DNA from: Streptomyces sp. PsTaAH-137
Lineage (GTDB): Bacteria; Actinomycetota; Actinomycetes; Streptomycetales; Streptomycetaceae
NCBI RefSeq assembly: GCF_003259365.1
Contig: NZ_QLLY01000022.1
Coordinates: forward strand, 62,001 to 126,000
Direction of reading: 5' to 3'
Length of the DNA: 64,000 nucleotides
The notes under the pieces are model-generated. The model was not told where the DNA came from. It saw only the letters and a program-made list of their open reading frames with translations, and did not search any database. Shown one piece after another: positions 1-7,154 of this stretch. Made by a program: the position numbers and the translations under genes. Position 1 is the stretch's first letter, and the number at the start of each line of letters is the position of its first letter.

Positions 1-511
1 CCATCGAGATGCCGACGACCCCGCCCCACACCCCGATGGCACGGGCCCGCTCGCGCGGGTCGGTGAAGGTGTTGGTGATGATCGACATCGCGACCGGGTT
101 GAGCATCGAGCCGCCGACCGCCTGCACCATCCGGAAGGCGACGAGCGACTCCAGGGTGGGCGCGAGGGAGCAGGCCACCGACGCGGCCGTGAAGATCACG
201 AGCCCGGTCATGAAGACCTTGCGGCGCCCGATCCGGTCGGCCGTCGAACCGGCCAGCATCAGCAGCGAGGCGAGGACGAGCGTGTAGGCGTCGATCGTCC
301 ACTGCATGCCCGAGAGCGTGGCGTCGAAGTCCTTCGCCATGGCTGGCAGGGCGACGTTCAGGACGGTGTTGTCGAGGCTGACGATCAGCAGACTCATGCA
401 GCAGATCGCCAGGATCAGCATGCGCCGCCGCGCGGTCAGGGTGGGTGCATCGGGCATGTAATCGACGGTAGCCGGAGTGGGGACCGGACGGGCACGCGAG
501 GTGGAAGCCAT
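1..511 (-). CDS. MFS drug efflux transporter, DHA2 type (3' end outside window)
   Basis: Only the N-terminal 170 residues are in the window; the gene runs off the left edge. The product starts MASTSRARPVP and then shows a first transmembrane helix ending in the DNTVLNVALP motif (motif D1 of EmrB/QacA-type 14-TM transporters), followed by AGSTADRIGRRKVF (the MFS loop 2-3 motif A) and VVGISM near the edge. It is therefore a proton-driven drug or metabolite exporter of the inner membrane. The start at 511 has GGAGG about 12 bases upstream. It is divergent from the XRE regulator at 613, which is the obvious candidate to control it. The substrate cannot be read from the sequence. Confidence 0.9.
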   Translation of the reverse strand, partial: MASTSRARPVPTPATVDYMPDAPTLTARRRMLILAICCMSLLIVSLDNTVLNVALPAMAKDFDATLSGMQWTIDAYTLVLASLLMLAGSTADRIGRRKVFMTGLVIFTAASVACSLAPTLESLVAFRMVQAVGGSMLNPVAMSIITNTFTDPRERARAIGVWGGVVGISM

Positions 512-562
512 GACGACGACGATCCTCCGCCGCTCAGCCTGGTACCAGAGCCTCTTCATCCT

Positions 563-584
563 GTTACAGGCAGTACCTGGCAAC
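563..584. promoter_or_regulatory. Candidate operator between MFS and XRE genes
   Basis: In the 101-base divergent gap lies GTTACAGG-cagta-CCTGGCAAC, an imperfect inverted repeat (CAGG/CCTG core with GTT/AAC ends). It sits about 50 bases before the MFS start and 30 before the XRE start, so it could serve both. This is inference from position and symmetry only. Confidence 0.3.
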
Positions 585-612
585 GGGATGGGAGCGGGCG
601 CATCCTGGTGAC

Positions 613-1509
613 ATGCCCAGCGCCGTCGCCGTCCCCGCCGCCTCCGCCGACCCCACGTCCGCCGAGCTGCGCCGCGCCGAGCTGGCCGCGTTCCTGCGCA
701 GCCGCCGCGAGCGCATCACCCCGGACCGGGTCGGCCTGCCCGGCACCGCCCGGCGCCGCACCCCCGGGCTGCGCCGCGAGGAGGTCGCGCACCTCGCCGC
801 GGTCGGCGTCACCTGGTACACGTGGCTGGAGCAGGGCCGCGCCATCAACGTCTCCGCCGGAGTCCTCGACGCCATCGCCCGCGCCCTGCTCCTGGACCCC
901 GCCGAGCGCGCCCACGCCTTCGCCCTCGCCGGGGCCACCGACCCGCGCGCCGCGGCCGAGTCCCCGGCCGTCACCCCCACGATCCTGCGCATGCTGCGGC
1001 GCCTGGAGCCCTACCCGGCGGAACTGAAGAACGCCCGCTACGAGATGCTCGCCCACAACCGCGCCCACGCCGACGTGTTCGGCGCCCCGGAGGAGTCCGC
1101 GCCGGAGCACCGCAGCGCCCTGTGGGGGATGTTCATGAACGACCGCTGGCGCACCCAGTTCCTGGACCTGGACGCGATGCGGCGCGACCTGGTCGCCAAG
1201 TACCGCAAGGCGATGGCCGAGCACGTCGGCGAACCCGCCTGGCGGGCGCCGGTGGACGCGCTGCTCGCGGTGTCACCGGAGTTCCGCGAGCTGTGGGAGC
1301 GGCGCGATGTCGCGCCGGTGGTCTCGCACGTCAAGCGGTATCTGCACCCCGACCCGGCGATCGGGCTGCTGCGCCTCGAACACCGGCACATGTGGCTGGC
1401 CCCGGACGACGACGCGTACCGGGTGGTCGCCTACCTCCCCGCCGACGACGAGACCGAGGAGCGGCTGGAGGCGCTGGCACTCTCCTCCGCGTCGTCCTCC
1501 GCCGGGTGA
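613..1509 (+). CDS. XRE-family regulator with MmyB-like ligand-binding domain
   Basis: 298 residues. The N-terminal part (about residues 20-95) carries the helix-turn-helix of the MmyB/XRE group: RTPGLRREEVAHLAAVGVTWYTWLEQGRAINVS is the diagnostic stretch, read here in pieces. The rest, about residues 110-290, matches the MmyB-like ligand-binding domain with the MFMNDRWR and HPDPAIGLLRLEHRHMW segments. Proteins of this family are cytoplasmic repressors that in actinomycetes usually sit beside, and control, a divergent SDR or MFS gene, as here (MFS at 511). The ligand is unknown; the family's pocket is thought to bind hydrophobic molecules. The 3' end overlaps the convergent MFS gene by 79 bases. 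Confidence 0.92.
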   Translation: MPSAVAVPAASADPTSAELRRAELAAFLRSRRERITPDRVGLPGTARRRTPGLRREEVAHLAAVGVTWYTWLEQGRAINVSAGVLDAIARALLLDPAERAHAFALAGATDPRAAAESPAVTPTILRMLRRLEPYPAELKNARYEMLAHNRAHADVFGAPEESAPEHRSALWGMFMNDRWRTQFLDLDAMRRDLVAKYRKAMAEHVGEPAWRAPVDALLAVSPEFRELWERRDVAPVVSHVKRYLHPDPAIGLLRLEHRHMWLAPDDDAYRVVAYLPADDETEERLEALALSSASSSAG

Positions 1510-2780
1510 CCGGGACCGGTGGTCGGCAGGTCGCGGTCGTGGCGCATCGGTGAGGTCAGCAGGATCAGACCGCACAGCGGCAGCAGCGCCACCGTCAGCC
1601 ACATCGCGGGGCGCAGGCCGAGCGTCTCGGCGAGCGCGCCGCCCAGCAGGGCGCCGAGCGGGATCGTGCCGTAGTTGACGAACGCGGAGGCGGTGCGCGA
1701 GCGGCCGTAGAGGGCGGCCGGGGTGTAGTCCTGCTGGAAGGTCGCGGTCAGCGTGTTCTCCGCGACGACCGAGAAGACCACGGCCGTGTAGCCGACGGCG
1801 AACAGCGCGACGCCGAGCGGGGTGTGCGCGGCGAGCGGCATGAGCAGCGCCAGGCACGGGGTGCCCAGGGTGAGCACGTACACCGCGCGGGCCGTCCCGA
1901 ACCGGGCACCGAGCCGGCGGGCGGCGAACGCGCCCGCGATCCCGCCGAGCCCGCCCGCGCCCATCACGACGCCGACCGTGCCCGGAGTCAGCTGCGCCTC
2001 GCGGACCAGGAAGGCGACCAGGATCGACTGGTAGCCCATCAGGGCGAGGTTGGCGGCGGCGCCGCACAGCACGAAGGCCCGGATGTAGCCGTCGCGGAAG
2101 GTGAAGGCGAGGCCCTCGCGGATCTCCTGGACCAGGTTCGTGCCGCCCGCCGCGGGCCGCCGTACCCGCTGCTCGCGGTGGCGCAGGCCGAGGACCGAGG
2201 CGAAGGACGCGGCGAACGCCGCGGCCTGCACGCCCATCGCGCCCGCCGGACCGAGCAGCGCCACGAGCGCGCCGCCGCCGCTGTACCCGGCGAGCTTCCC
2301 GGCCTCCTCGCTCGCGTGCAGCGTCGAGTTGGCCGCCGCGCGGTCCTCGCCGTCGACCAGCCGGGGCAGCAGCACCTGGTAGGAGGTCTGGAAGAAGACG
2401 GTCGCGGTCCCGGTGAGCAGCGCCGTGACCAGGAGCTGCGCGTACGTGAGCACGCCGAGCCAGTGGGCCGCCGGTATCGCCGCGATGGCCGTGAACGACA
2501 CCGCGTCGCAGACCAGCATCAGCGGGCGGCGCGGCAGCCGGTCCACCCAGGCGCCCGCGACGAGCCCGATGAGCAGCCACGGCAGCCAGGCGGCGGCGGT
2601 CAGCAGCGACACCCGGAACGGGGAGGCGTCCAGGAGCGTGAGCGCGGTCAGCGGCAGCGCGACCGAGGCCACGGAGGCGCCGGTGCGGCCGGTGGTGGAC
2701 GCGATCCACAGGCTGCGGAAGTCGCGGTGGCGCCGCAGGAGGGGGCGCGGGGACGACGGGGGTGACGGTGGGGTGGGCAT
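1431..2780 (-). CDS. MFS transporter, enterobactin-exporter/macrolide-efflux-like
   Basis: 449 residues from ATG at 2780 (MPTPPSPPSSP). An upstream in-frame start at 2843 lies inside the operator repeats and lacks a ribosome site, so it was not chosen. Twelve hydrophobic segments are visible; the first follows RRHRDFRSLWIAS, and GAWVDRLPRRPLML is motif A between helices 2 and 3. The overall pattern is that of 12-TM exporters of the MefA/EntS group. The gene lies downstream of an ArsR-like regulator on the same strand with two perfect palindromes just before its start, so it is likely repressed by that regulator. The C-terminal 25 residues are polar, Ser-rich and overlap the XRE gene antisense. 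Confidence 0.9.
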   Translation of the reverse strand: MPTPPSPPSSPRPLLRRHRDFRSLWIASTTGRTGASVASVALPLTALTLLDASPFRVSLLTAAAWLPWLLIGLVAGAWVDRLPRRPLMLVCDAVSFTAIAAIPAAHWLGVLTYAQLLVTALLTGTATVFFQTSYQVLLPRLVDGEDRAAANSTLHASEEAGKLAGYSGGGALVALLGPAGAMGVQAAAFAASFASVLGLRHREQRVRRPAAGGTNLVQEIREGLAFTFRDGYIRAFVLCGAAANLALMGYQSILVAFLVREAQLTPGTVGVVMGAGGLGGIAGAFAARRLGARFGTARAVYVLTLGTPCLALLMPLAAHTPLGVALFAVGYTAVVFSVVAENTLTATFQQDYTPAALYGRSRTASAFVNYGTIPLGALLGGALAETLGLRPAMWLTVALLPLCGLILLTSPMRHDRDLPTTGPGHPAEDDAEESASASSRSSVSSSAGR

Positions 2781-2796
2781 GGCGAGGAGCGTAGCT

Positions 2797-2814
2797 TGCA
2801 GAGAGTTCTCTGCA
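2797..2814. promoter_or_regulatory. Operator palindrome 1 upstream of MFS gene
   Basis: TGCAGAGA-GT-TCTCTGCA is a perfect inverted repeat with 8-base arms, ending 17 bases before the MFS start at 2780. It would overlap the leader or -10 region of that gene. It matches palindrome 2, centred 28 bases further upstream, in core (GCAGAGA-N2-TCTCTGC). Confidence 0.75.
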
Positions 2815-2823
2815 TAGAGGTAT

Positions 2824-2843
2824 TTGCAGAGAAGTCTCTGCAA
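2824..2843. promoter_or_regulatory. Operator palindrome 2 upstream of MFS gene
   Basis: TTGCAGAGA-AG-TCTCTGCAA is a perfect inverted repeat with 9-base arms. With palindrome 1 it frames an AT-richer stretch (on the minus strand AAATACCTCTATGC) where the promoter -10 may lie. Two identical cores at 28-base spacing indicate a genuine regulator site pair. Confidence 0.75.
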
Positions 2844-2891
2844 TGTGGGCAGGGGTTGGTCAGGGGCGAATCTCGGGTGGGTGTACGGGCG

Positions 2892-3500
2892 TCAGGGGCG
2901 CTCGCGCCGCGGGAACAGCTGGATCTGCGCCTTCACCGGCAGCGCGCCCGGTTCCTCGGGGGCCTCGGCGTACCGGTTGACCAGCTCCATCAGCTCGACC
3001 CGCAGCGATTTCAGGCCCGCGGGCGTCAGCCGCAGGTCGTTCCAGTCGGCGAGCAGAGAGGCGCCCTCCCACTCCTCGCCCCACTCCTCGGCCAGGTACG
3101 CGGTGACGTGGTCCGCCATGTCCTGGACCATCTGGCCGAGATAGAGATCCAGCGAGGCGCGGGCCGCCGGGTCCTTGCGCAGCTTCGACGTGGGCAGCAC
3201 CTGCGTCTTGTGGACCGCCTTCCACCAGCGCTCGCGCCGGGTGCCGCGGTCCTCGTCCTCCTCGATGAACCCGTTCTCCGCGAGGTGGCGCAGATGCCAG
3301 CTCAGCGTGCCCGTGTTCTCGCCGAACCGGGTGGCCAGCACCGCCGAGGTGGCCGGTCCGTCGCCGCGCAGCGAGTCCATGATCTTGATGCGGAGGGGGT
3401 GGGCCAGGGCGCGCAGGCTACGGGTGTCGAGGGTGTGGGTGCCCTCGCCCTTCGGGAGTTTTTCCCCGCTGGTCGGGGCGGTGGGCTGCTCGGCGGTCAT
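2892..3500 (-). CDS. ArsR-like winged-helix regulator (HTH_20 group)
   Basis: 202 residues from ATG at 3500. Residues 25-100 form a winged helix: SLRALAHPLRIKIMDSLR, then GTLSWHLRHLAENGFIEE as the recognition region, with the wing at DRGTRRERWWKA. The C-terminal half is helical, of the kind found in ArsR-like proteins with a long extra domain, and ends LFPRRERP. No metal-binding cysteine cluster is visible, so metal sensing is unlikely. The gene is transcribed toward the MFS gene at 2780, with the two palindromes in the 111-base gap; it is the best candidate to bind them. The gap to dusB on the other side is 54 bases. Confidence 0.88.
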   Translation of the reverse strand: MTAEQPTAPTSGEKLPKGEGTHTLDTRSLRALAHPLRIKIMDSLRGDGPATSAVLATRFGENTGTLSWHLRHLAENGFIEEDEDRGTRRERWWKAVHKTQVLPTSKLRKDPAARASLDLYLGQMVQDMADHVTAYLAEEWGEEWEGASLLADWNDLRLTPAGLKSLRVELMELVNRYAEAPEEPGALPVKAQIQLFPRRERP

Positions 3501-3554
3501 GGGCGCAGGGTAATCCGTGCGGAGCCCCGTTCGGCGTACGGGACAATGGGTGGC

Positions 3555-4694
3555 ATGACCGCTACGACCCAGCCCCTCACCGTCGGACCGCACACCGTCA
3601 CGCCGCCCGTGGTCCTCGCCCCCATGGCGGGCATCACCAACGCGCCGTTCCGGACCCTGTGCCGGGAGTTCTCGGGCGGCAAGGGCCTGTTCGTCAGCGA
3701 GATGATCACGACCCGCGCCCTGGTCGAGCGCAACGAGAAGACCATGCAGCTGATCCACTTCGACGAGACCGAGAAGCCCCGCTCGATCCAGCTGTACGGC
3801 GTCGACCCGGCCACCGTCGGCAAGGCCGTCCGCATGATCGCGGAGGAGGGTCTGGCCGACCACATCGACCTGAACTTCGGCTGCCCGGTCCCCAAGGTGA
3901 CGCGCAAGGGCGGCGGCTCCGCGCTGCCGTACAAGCGGCCGCTGCTCCGGGCGATCCTGAAGGAAGCCGTGACCGGCGCCGGGGATCTCCCCGTCACGAT
4001 GAAGATGCGCAAGGGCATCGACGACGACCACATCACGTTCCTGGACGCCGGGCGGATCGCGGTCGAGGAGGGCGTCACCGCGATCGCGCTGCACGGGCGT
4101 ACTGCCGCGCAGCATTACGGCGGCACGGCCGACTGGGACGCCATCGCCCGCCTCAAGGAGCACGTCCCGGAGATTCCGGTGCTCGGCAACGGGGACATCT
4201 GGTCGGCCGACGACGCGCTGCGCATGGTGCGCGAGACCGGGTGCGACGGGGTCGTCGTGGGCCGGGGCTGCCTCGGGCGGCCGTGGCTCTTCGCTGACCT
4301 GGTCGCCGCGTTCGAGGGGCGTGAGGAGCGGGTCCGTCCGACGCTCCGGGTCGTCGCCGACGCCATGGTGCGGCATGCCACGCTGCTCGGTGAGTGGATC
4401 GGGGACGAGGCCCGCGGGGTCATCGACTTCCGCAAGCACGTGGCCTGGTACCTGAAGGGTTTCTCGGTCGGCTCCGAGATGCGCAAGCGGCTGGCGATCA
4501 CGTCGTCGCTGGATGAACTCCGGTCCGGGCTCGACGAGTTGGACCTGGACCAGGACTGGCCGGCCGGCGCCGATGGGCCCCGGGGGCGCACGTCCGGCAA
4601 CAACCGGGTGGTTCTCCCGGACGGCTGGCTGAAGGACCCGTACGACTGCGCGGGCCTCTCCGAGGACGCCGAACTGGACACGTCGGGGGGCTGA
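3555..4694 (+). CDS. dusB: tRNA-dihydrouridine synthase
   Basis: 379 residues. FMN-dependent TIM barrel that reduces uridines in the tRNA D-loop, using NADPH. Seen in the sequence: APMAGITNAPFR (start of the barrel), LNFGCPVPKVTRKGGGSAL, which contains the catalytic Cys, MKMRKGIDDDH, LHGRTAAQHYGG and VGRGCLGRPWLF (phosphate-binding end of the barrel). The C-terminal helical domain continues to DLDQDWPAG. An in-frame ATG at 3546 is an alternative start; 3555 gives MTATTQPLTVGPHTV. Single gene, divergent from the ArsR-like gene. Assignment to DusB rather than another Dus class is by family habit in actinobacteria. Confidence 0.93.
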   Translation: MTATTQPLTVGPHTVTPPVVLAPMAGITNAPFRTLCREFSGGKGLFVSEMITTRALVERNEKTMQLIHFDETEKPRSIQLYGVDPATVGKAVRMIAEEGLADHIDLNFGCPVPKVTRKGGGSALPYKRPLLRAILKEAVTGAGDLPVTMKMRKGIDDDHITFLDAGRIAVEEGVTAIALHGRTAAQHYGGTADWDAIARLKEHVPEIPVLGNGDIWSADDALRMVRETGCDGVVVGRGCLGRPWLFADLVAAFEGREERVRPTLRVVADAMVRHATLLGEWIGDEARGVIDFRKHVAWYLKGFSVGSEMRKRLAITSSLDELRSGLDELDLDQDWPAGADGPRGRTSGNNRVVLPDGWLKDPYDCAGLSEDAELDTSGG

Positions 4695-5177
4695 CCCCCG
4701 GCCCCCTCACCCCGCCCCGGCACCCCTTCTCGCACAGTTCCCCGCGCCCCTGGACCGTCTTCCGGGCACGCCAGCGTCGTGGCTGGTCGCGCCCCTGGGC
4801 AGTTCTTCGTCCGCGGCTCTCGTCGTGGCTGGTCGCGCAGTTCCCCGCGCCCCTGAGGCATGCGCTGCGCGCAGCCTCCCCTTGAGGCTGCGCTCCGCGC
4901 GCCTCCCGATGGGGGGCACGGTGGTGTGCCTCCCGATGGGGGCAGGGGTGGCGCGCCTCTCCTGATGGGGCGGCGGTGGCGCGCCTCTCTGATGAGATGG
5001 CGCACGAAGTGCGCATCTCAGGGGCGCGGGGAACTGCGCGAGAAGCGGCCACCGGGCCGCGCGTGAAGAACGAACCTAGGGGCGCGGGGGAACGGCGCGA
5101 GAAGCGGTCACCGGGCCGCGCGTGAAGAACTGCCCAGGGTGCGCGGGGAACTGCGCGATCAGTCACCCGCGCGACCC
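4695..5177. other. Gene-free stretch filled by GC-rich repeats
   Basis: No credible coding sequence. The stretch holds several copies, on both strands, of a motif with core GGGGCGCGGGGAACTGCGCG (for example at 5021-5040, 5078-5096 and 5137-5158, and inverted at 4834-4853), plus the framed tandem-repeat element described separately. The convergent genes dusB and the debranching-like gene end on either side, so transcripts may terminate in these stem-loops. Confidence 0.7.
4834..5040. repeat. Framed tandem-repeat element, copy A (4 units)
   Basis: Perfect 24-base inverted repeats at 4834-4857 and 5017-5040 enclose 159 bases. The interior has a hairpin near the left arm (GCAGCCTC-cccttg-AGGCTGC region, 4871-4890), then four head-to-tail units of about 27 bases that begin GCGCGCCTC or GTGTGCCTC and contain GATGGGG, then an inner hairpin TGAGAT...GCGCAC-gaa-GTGCGC...ATCTCA. 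A near-identical copy with five units is at 30153-30384. No open frame with coding character runs through it. Confidence 0.85.
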
Positions 5178-7154
5178 CTAACCCCCAACGGCGCTCAACA
5201 GCGCCAACGGTGCCGCCGCCGACCGGGACTCCCTCGCGCACGCGTACGGGAAAGGGACCGGCGCGGGATACGCGTCGCGGGCGTACCCGGCGACCACCTC
5301 CGGCAACCGCCCACCGCAGGCGACGGCCGCCGCGACCACCCCACCGGCAATCACCCGCGCCTCATCGTGCAGCCCGTACCGAGCAAGCCCCAACGCGATC
5401 AGCGCGTTGTCGTGCGGCCACACCGAACCCCGGTGGTAGGACAGCGGGTGATAAGCGGGCTGACCCGCGGCCACGGTGCGCACACCCCACCCCGAGAAGA
5501 AGTCCGGCTCCAGCAGACGCCGCCCCACCGCCGCCCCGTACTCCTTGTCGAGCAGCCCCGACCACAGCAGATGCCCGGCGTCGGACGCCAGCGCGTCGAC
5601 CTGCCGCCCGTCACCGTCGAGCGCGAGCGCGGGGAACCCTTTCTCCGGCATCCAGAAATCCCGCACGAAACGATCCCGCAGATCGGCAGCCGCCTGCTCC
5701 AGCAGCTCCGCGTAGACCACGTCGTCCCAGACGGTGCGGGCCAGCACGGCGGTGCGCCGCAGCGCGTCGTACGCGTATCCCTGGGCGCCCGCCGCCATCA
5801 CGGGCCCGGTCGCCCGGCTCCCGTCGGCGGAGCAGATCGCGCCGGGGGAGTCCTTCCAGTTCTGGTTCGCCAGACCGCCCTGGTCGGCGCGGTACACCAG
5901 GTACCCGCGCGACGTCAGCCCGCCGTGGTCCAGCATCCAGCCCACCGCGGCCCGCGCGTGCGACTCCAGGCGCCGGGCGAGCCCGGAGTCCCCGGTGCGC
6001 TCCGTGTACGCCCCGAGCAGCACCAGGAACAGCGGCGTCGCGTCGACCGAGCCGTAGTAGCGCCCGTACGGCACCTGCCCGAAGTGCGCCAGCTCCCCGT
6101 GCCGCACCTCGTGCACGATCTTCCCGGGCTGGGCGACGACCCCCTCGATCTGCTCGGTGGCCTGGGCCGCGGCGAGCACCGGAAGCGTGGCCGCGGCCAG
6201 CTCGGGCCGGTAGGGGAGGGCGAACAGGGACGTCAGCAGGGCGTCGCGGCCCAGCAGCGCCAGGAACCACGGCACTCCGGCCGCCGGCACCAGATGCCGC
6301 TCCCCGTCGGGACCGGCCGCGGGCACCCGCAGCACCGCCAGATCGGCGAGCCCCCGCGAACAGGCCGTGGCCAGCTCCGGCCAGGCGCCGGGAAGCTCCA
6401 CGCCCGCACTGAACTCCGCGACGGAGGAAGCGAGTTCCGCGGCTGCCGCGGCCGGACTCGCGGGCACCGGCACCGGATCGCCGCCCGAGGGCAGCGCCGC
6501 CACCCGCAGGGTGAGCCCGGCGCTGCCCTGGGCCGGCAGCTCCAGGGCCCACACCAGACGGCGCGCCCCGGTCCCCGTCTCCTCGACGGCCTCCGGCGCC
6601 GGATCGCTGGTCACGGTCGTCGACGAGCGCCAGTCGCCCCGCGTGTAGGTGAACTCCACACCGTCGTCGAGGGCTTCACGCGTGCGGACCGCGCCGGTCT
6701 TCGTATAGGTGCGGTGATCGGAGCGCAGCTCGAACTGGTCGGCGAAGTCGGCGTCGACGGTCAGCGCCACCCGGACCGTCGTCGGCACCGGCCGGTTCGA
6801 CACGATGCGCAACAGCTCCACCAACGAGCCGTCACCCAGGGCCTGTTCACGGAAGAGCGTGTACGCGGGAGGCTCCTGGCGCCCACCGCGCGGGACCAGG
6901 ACACAGCGCGCAACGCCCCCGTCCTCGTACGAGAGCGGTGTGAGCACCTCGGGTGCGGACCCGTCGACGGTGAGCTGCCAGCGGGACAGGTGCCGGGCGT
7001 CCCGGACGAACAGGCCGTCCGAGGAGACCGCTCCGCGCACCGCGCTCAGCCCGCCGCCCGCGTCGAGCGCCGCGAACGTGCCGCCGCGGATCAGGAGTTG
7101 TGCGGTGCGGCCCTGTCCCTGGCCGTATCCGTTGCCACCGAATGTCTCCGTCAT
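5178..7154 (-). CDS. Amylo-alpha-1,6-glucosidase-like glycogen debranching protein
   Basis: 658 residues. The N-terminal domain (about 10-260) is the beta-rich N-terminal region of bacterial debranching-type proteins (LLIRGGTFAALDAGGGLSAVRGAVSSDGLFVRDARHLSRWQL in pieces). The C-terminal part (about 280-650) is an alpha/alpha-six-barrel: GVPWFLALLGRDALLTS, GKIVHEVRHGE, YYGSVDATPLFL, NQNWKDSPGA and YHRGSVWPHDNALIA are the hallmark stretches, with acidic catalytic candidates in GRDAL and VWPHDN. It should act on alpha-1,6 branches or related oligosaccharides in the cytoplasm; no signal peptide is seen. The start at 7154 overlaps the stop of the upstream gene (ATGA), so the two are translationally coupled. 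Substrate is not certain. Confidence 0.88.
   Translation of the reverse strand: MTETFGGNGYGQGQGRTAQLLIRGGTFAALDAGGGLSAVRGAVSSDGLFVRDARHLSRWQLTVDGSAPEVLTPLSYEDGGVARCVLVPRGGRQEPPAYTLFREQALGDGSLVELLRIVSNRPVPTTVRVALTVDADFADQFELRSDHRTYTKTGAVRTREALDDGVEFTYTRGDWRSSTTVTSDPAPEAVEETGTGARRLVWALELPAQGSAGLTLRVAALPSGGDPVPVPASPAAAAAELASSVAEFSAGVELPGAWPELATACSRGLADLAVLRVPAAGPDGERHLVPAAGVPWFLALLGRDALLTSLFALPYRPELAAATLPVLAAAQATEQIEGVVAQPGKIVHEVRHGELAHFGQVPYGRYYGSVDATPLFLVLLGAYTERTGDSGLARRLESHARAAVGWMLDHGGLTSRGYLVYRADQGGLANQNWKDSPGAICSADGSRATGPVMAAGAQGYAYDALRRTAVLARTVWDDVVYAELLEQAAADLRDRFVRDFWMPEKGFPALALDGDGRQVDALASDAGHLLWSGLLDKEYGAAVGRRLLEPDFFSGWGVRTVAAGQPAYHPLSYHRGSVWPHDNALIALGLARYGLHDEARVIAGGVVAAAVACGGRLPEVVAGYARDAYPAPVPFPYACARESRSAAAPLALLSAVGG

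Noticed and set aside
1431..1509. Frameshift at the XRE/MFS overlap
   Set aside because: Both frames are open through the overlap and both proteins have full-length domains; it is a convergent 3' overlap.
2780..2843. Upstream MFS start at 2843
   Set aside because: It would place the operator palindromes inside the coding sequence and adds 21 residues with no similarity to the family.
4890..5010. Tandem units as a CRISPR array
   Set aside because: Units are contiguous with no unique spacers, and no cas gene is nearby.
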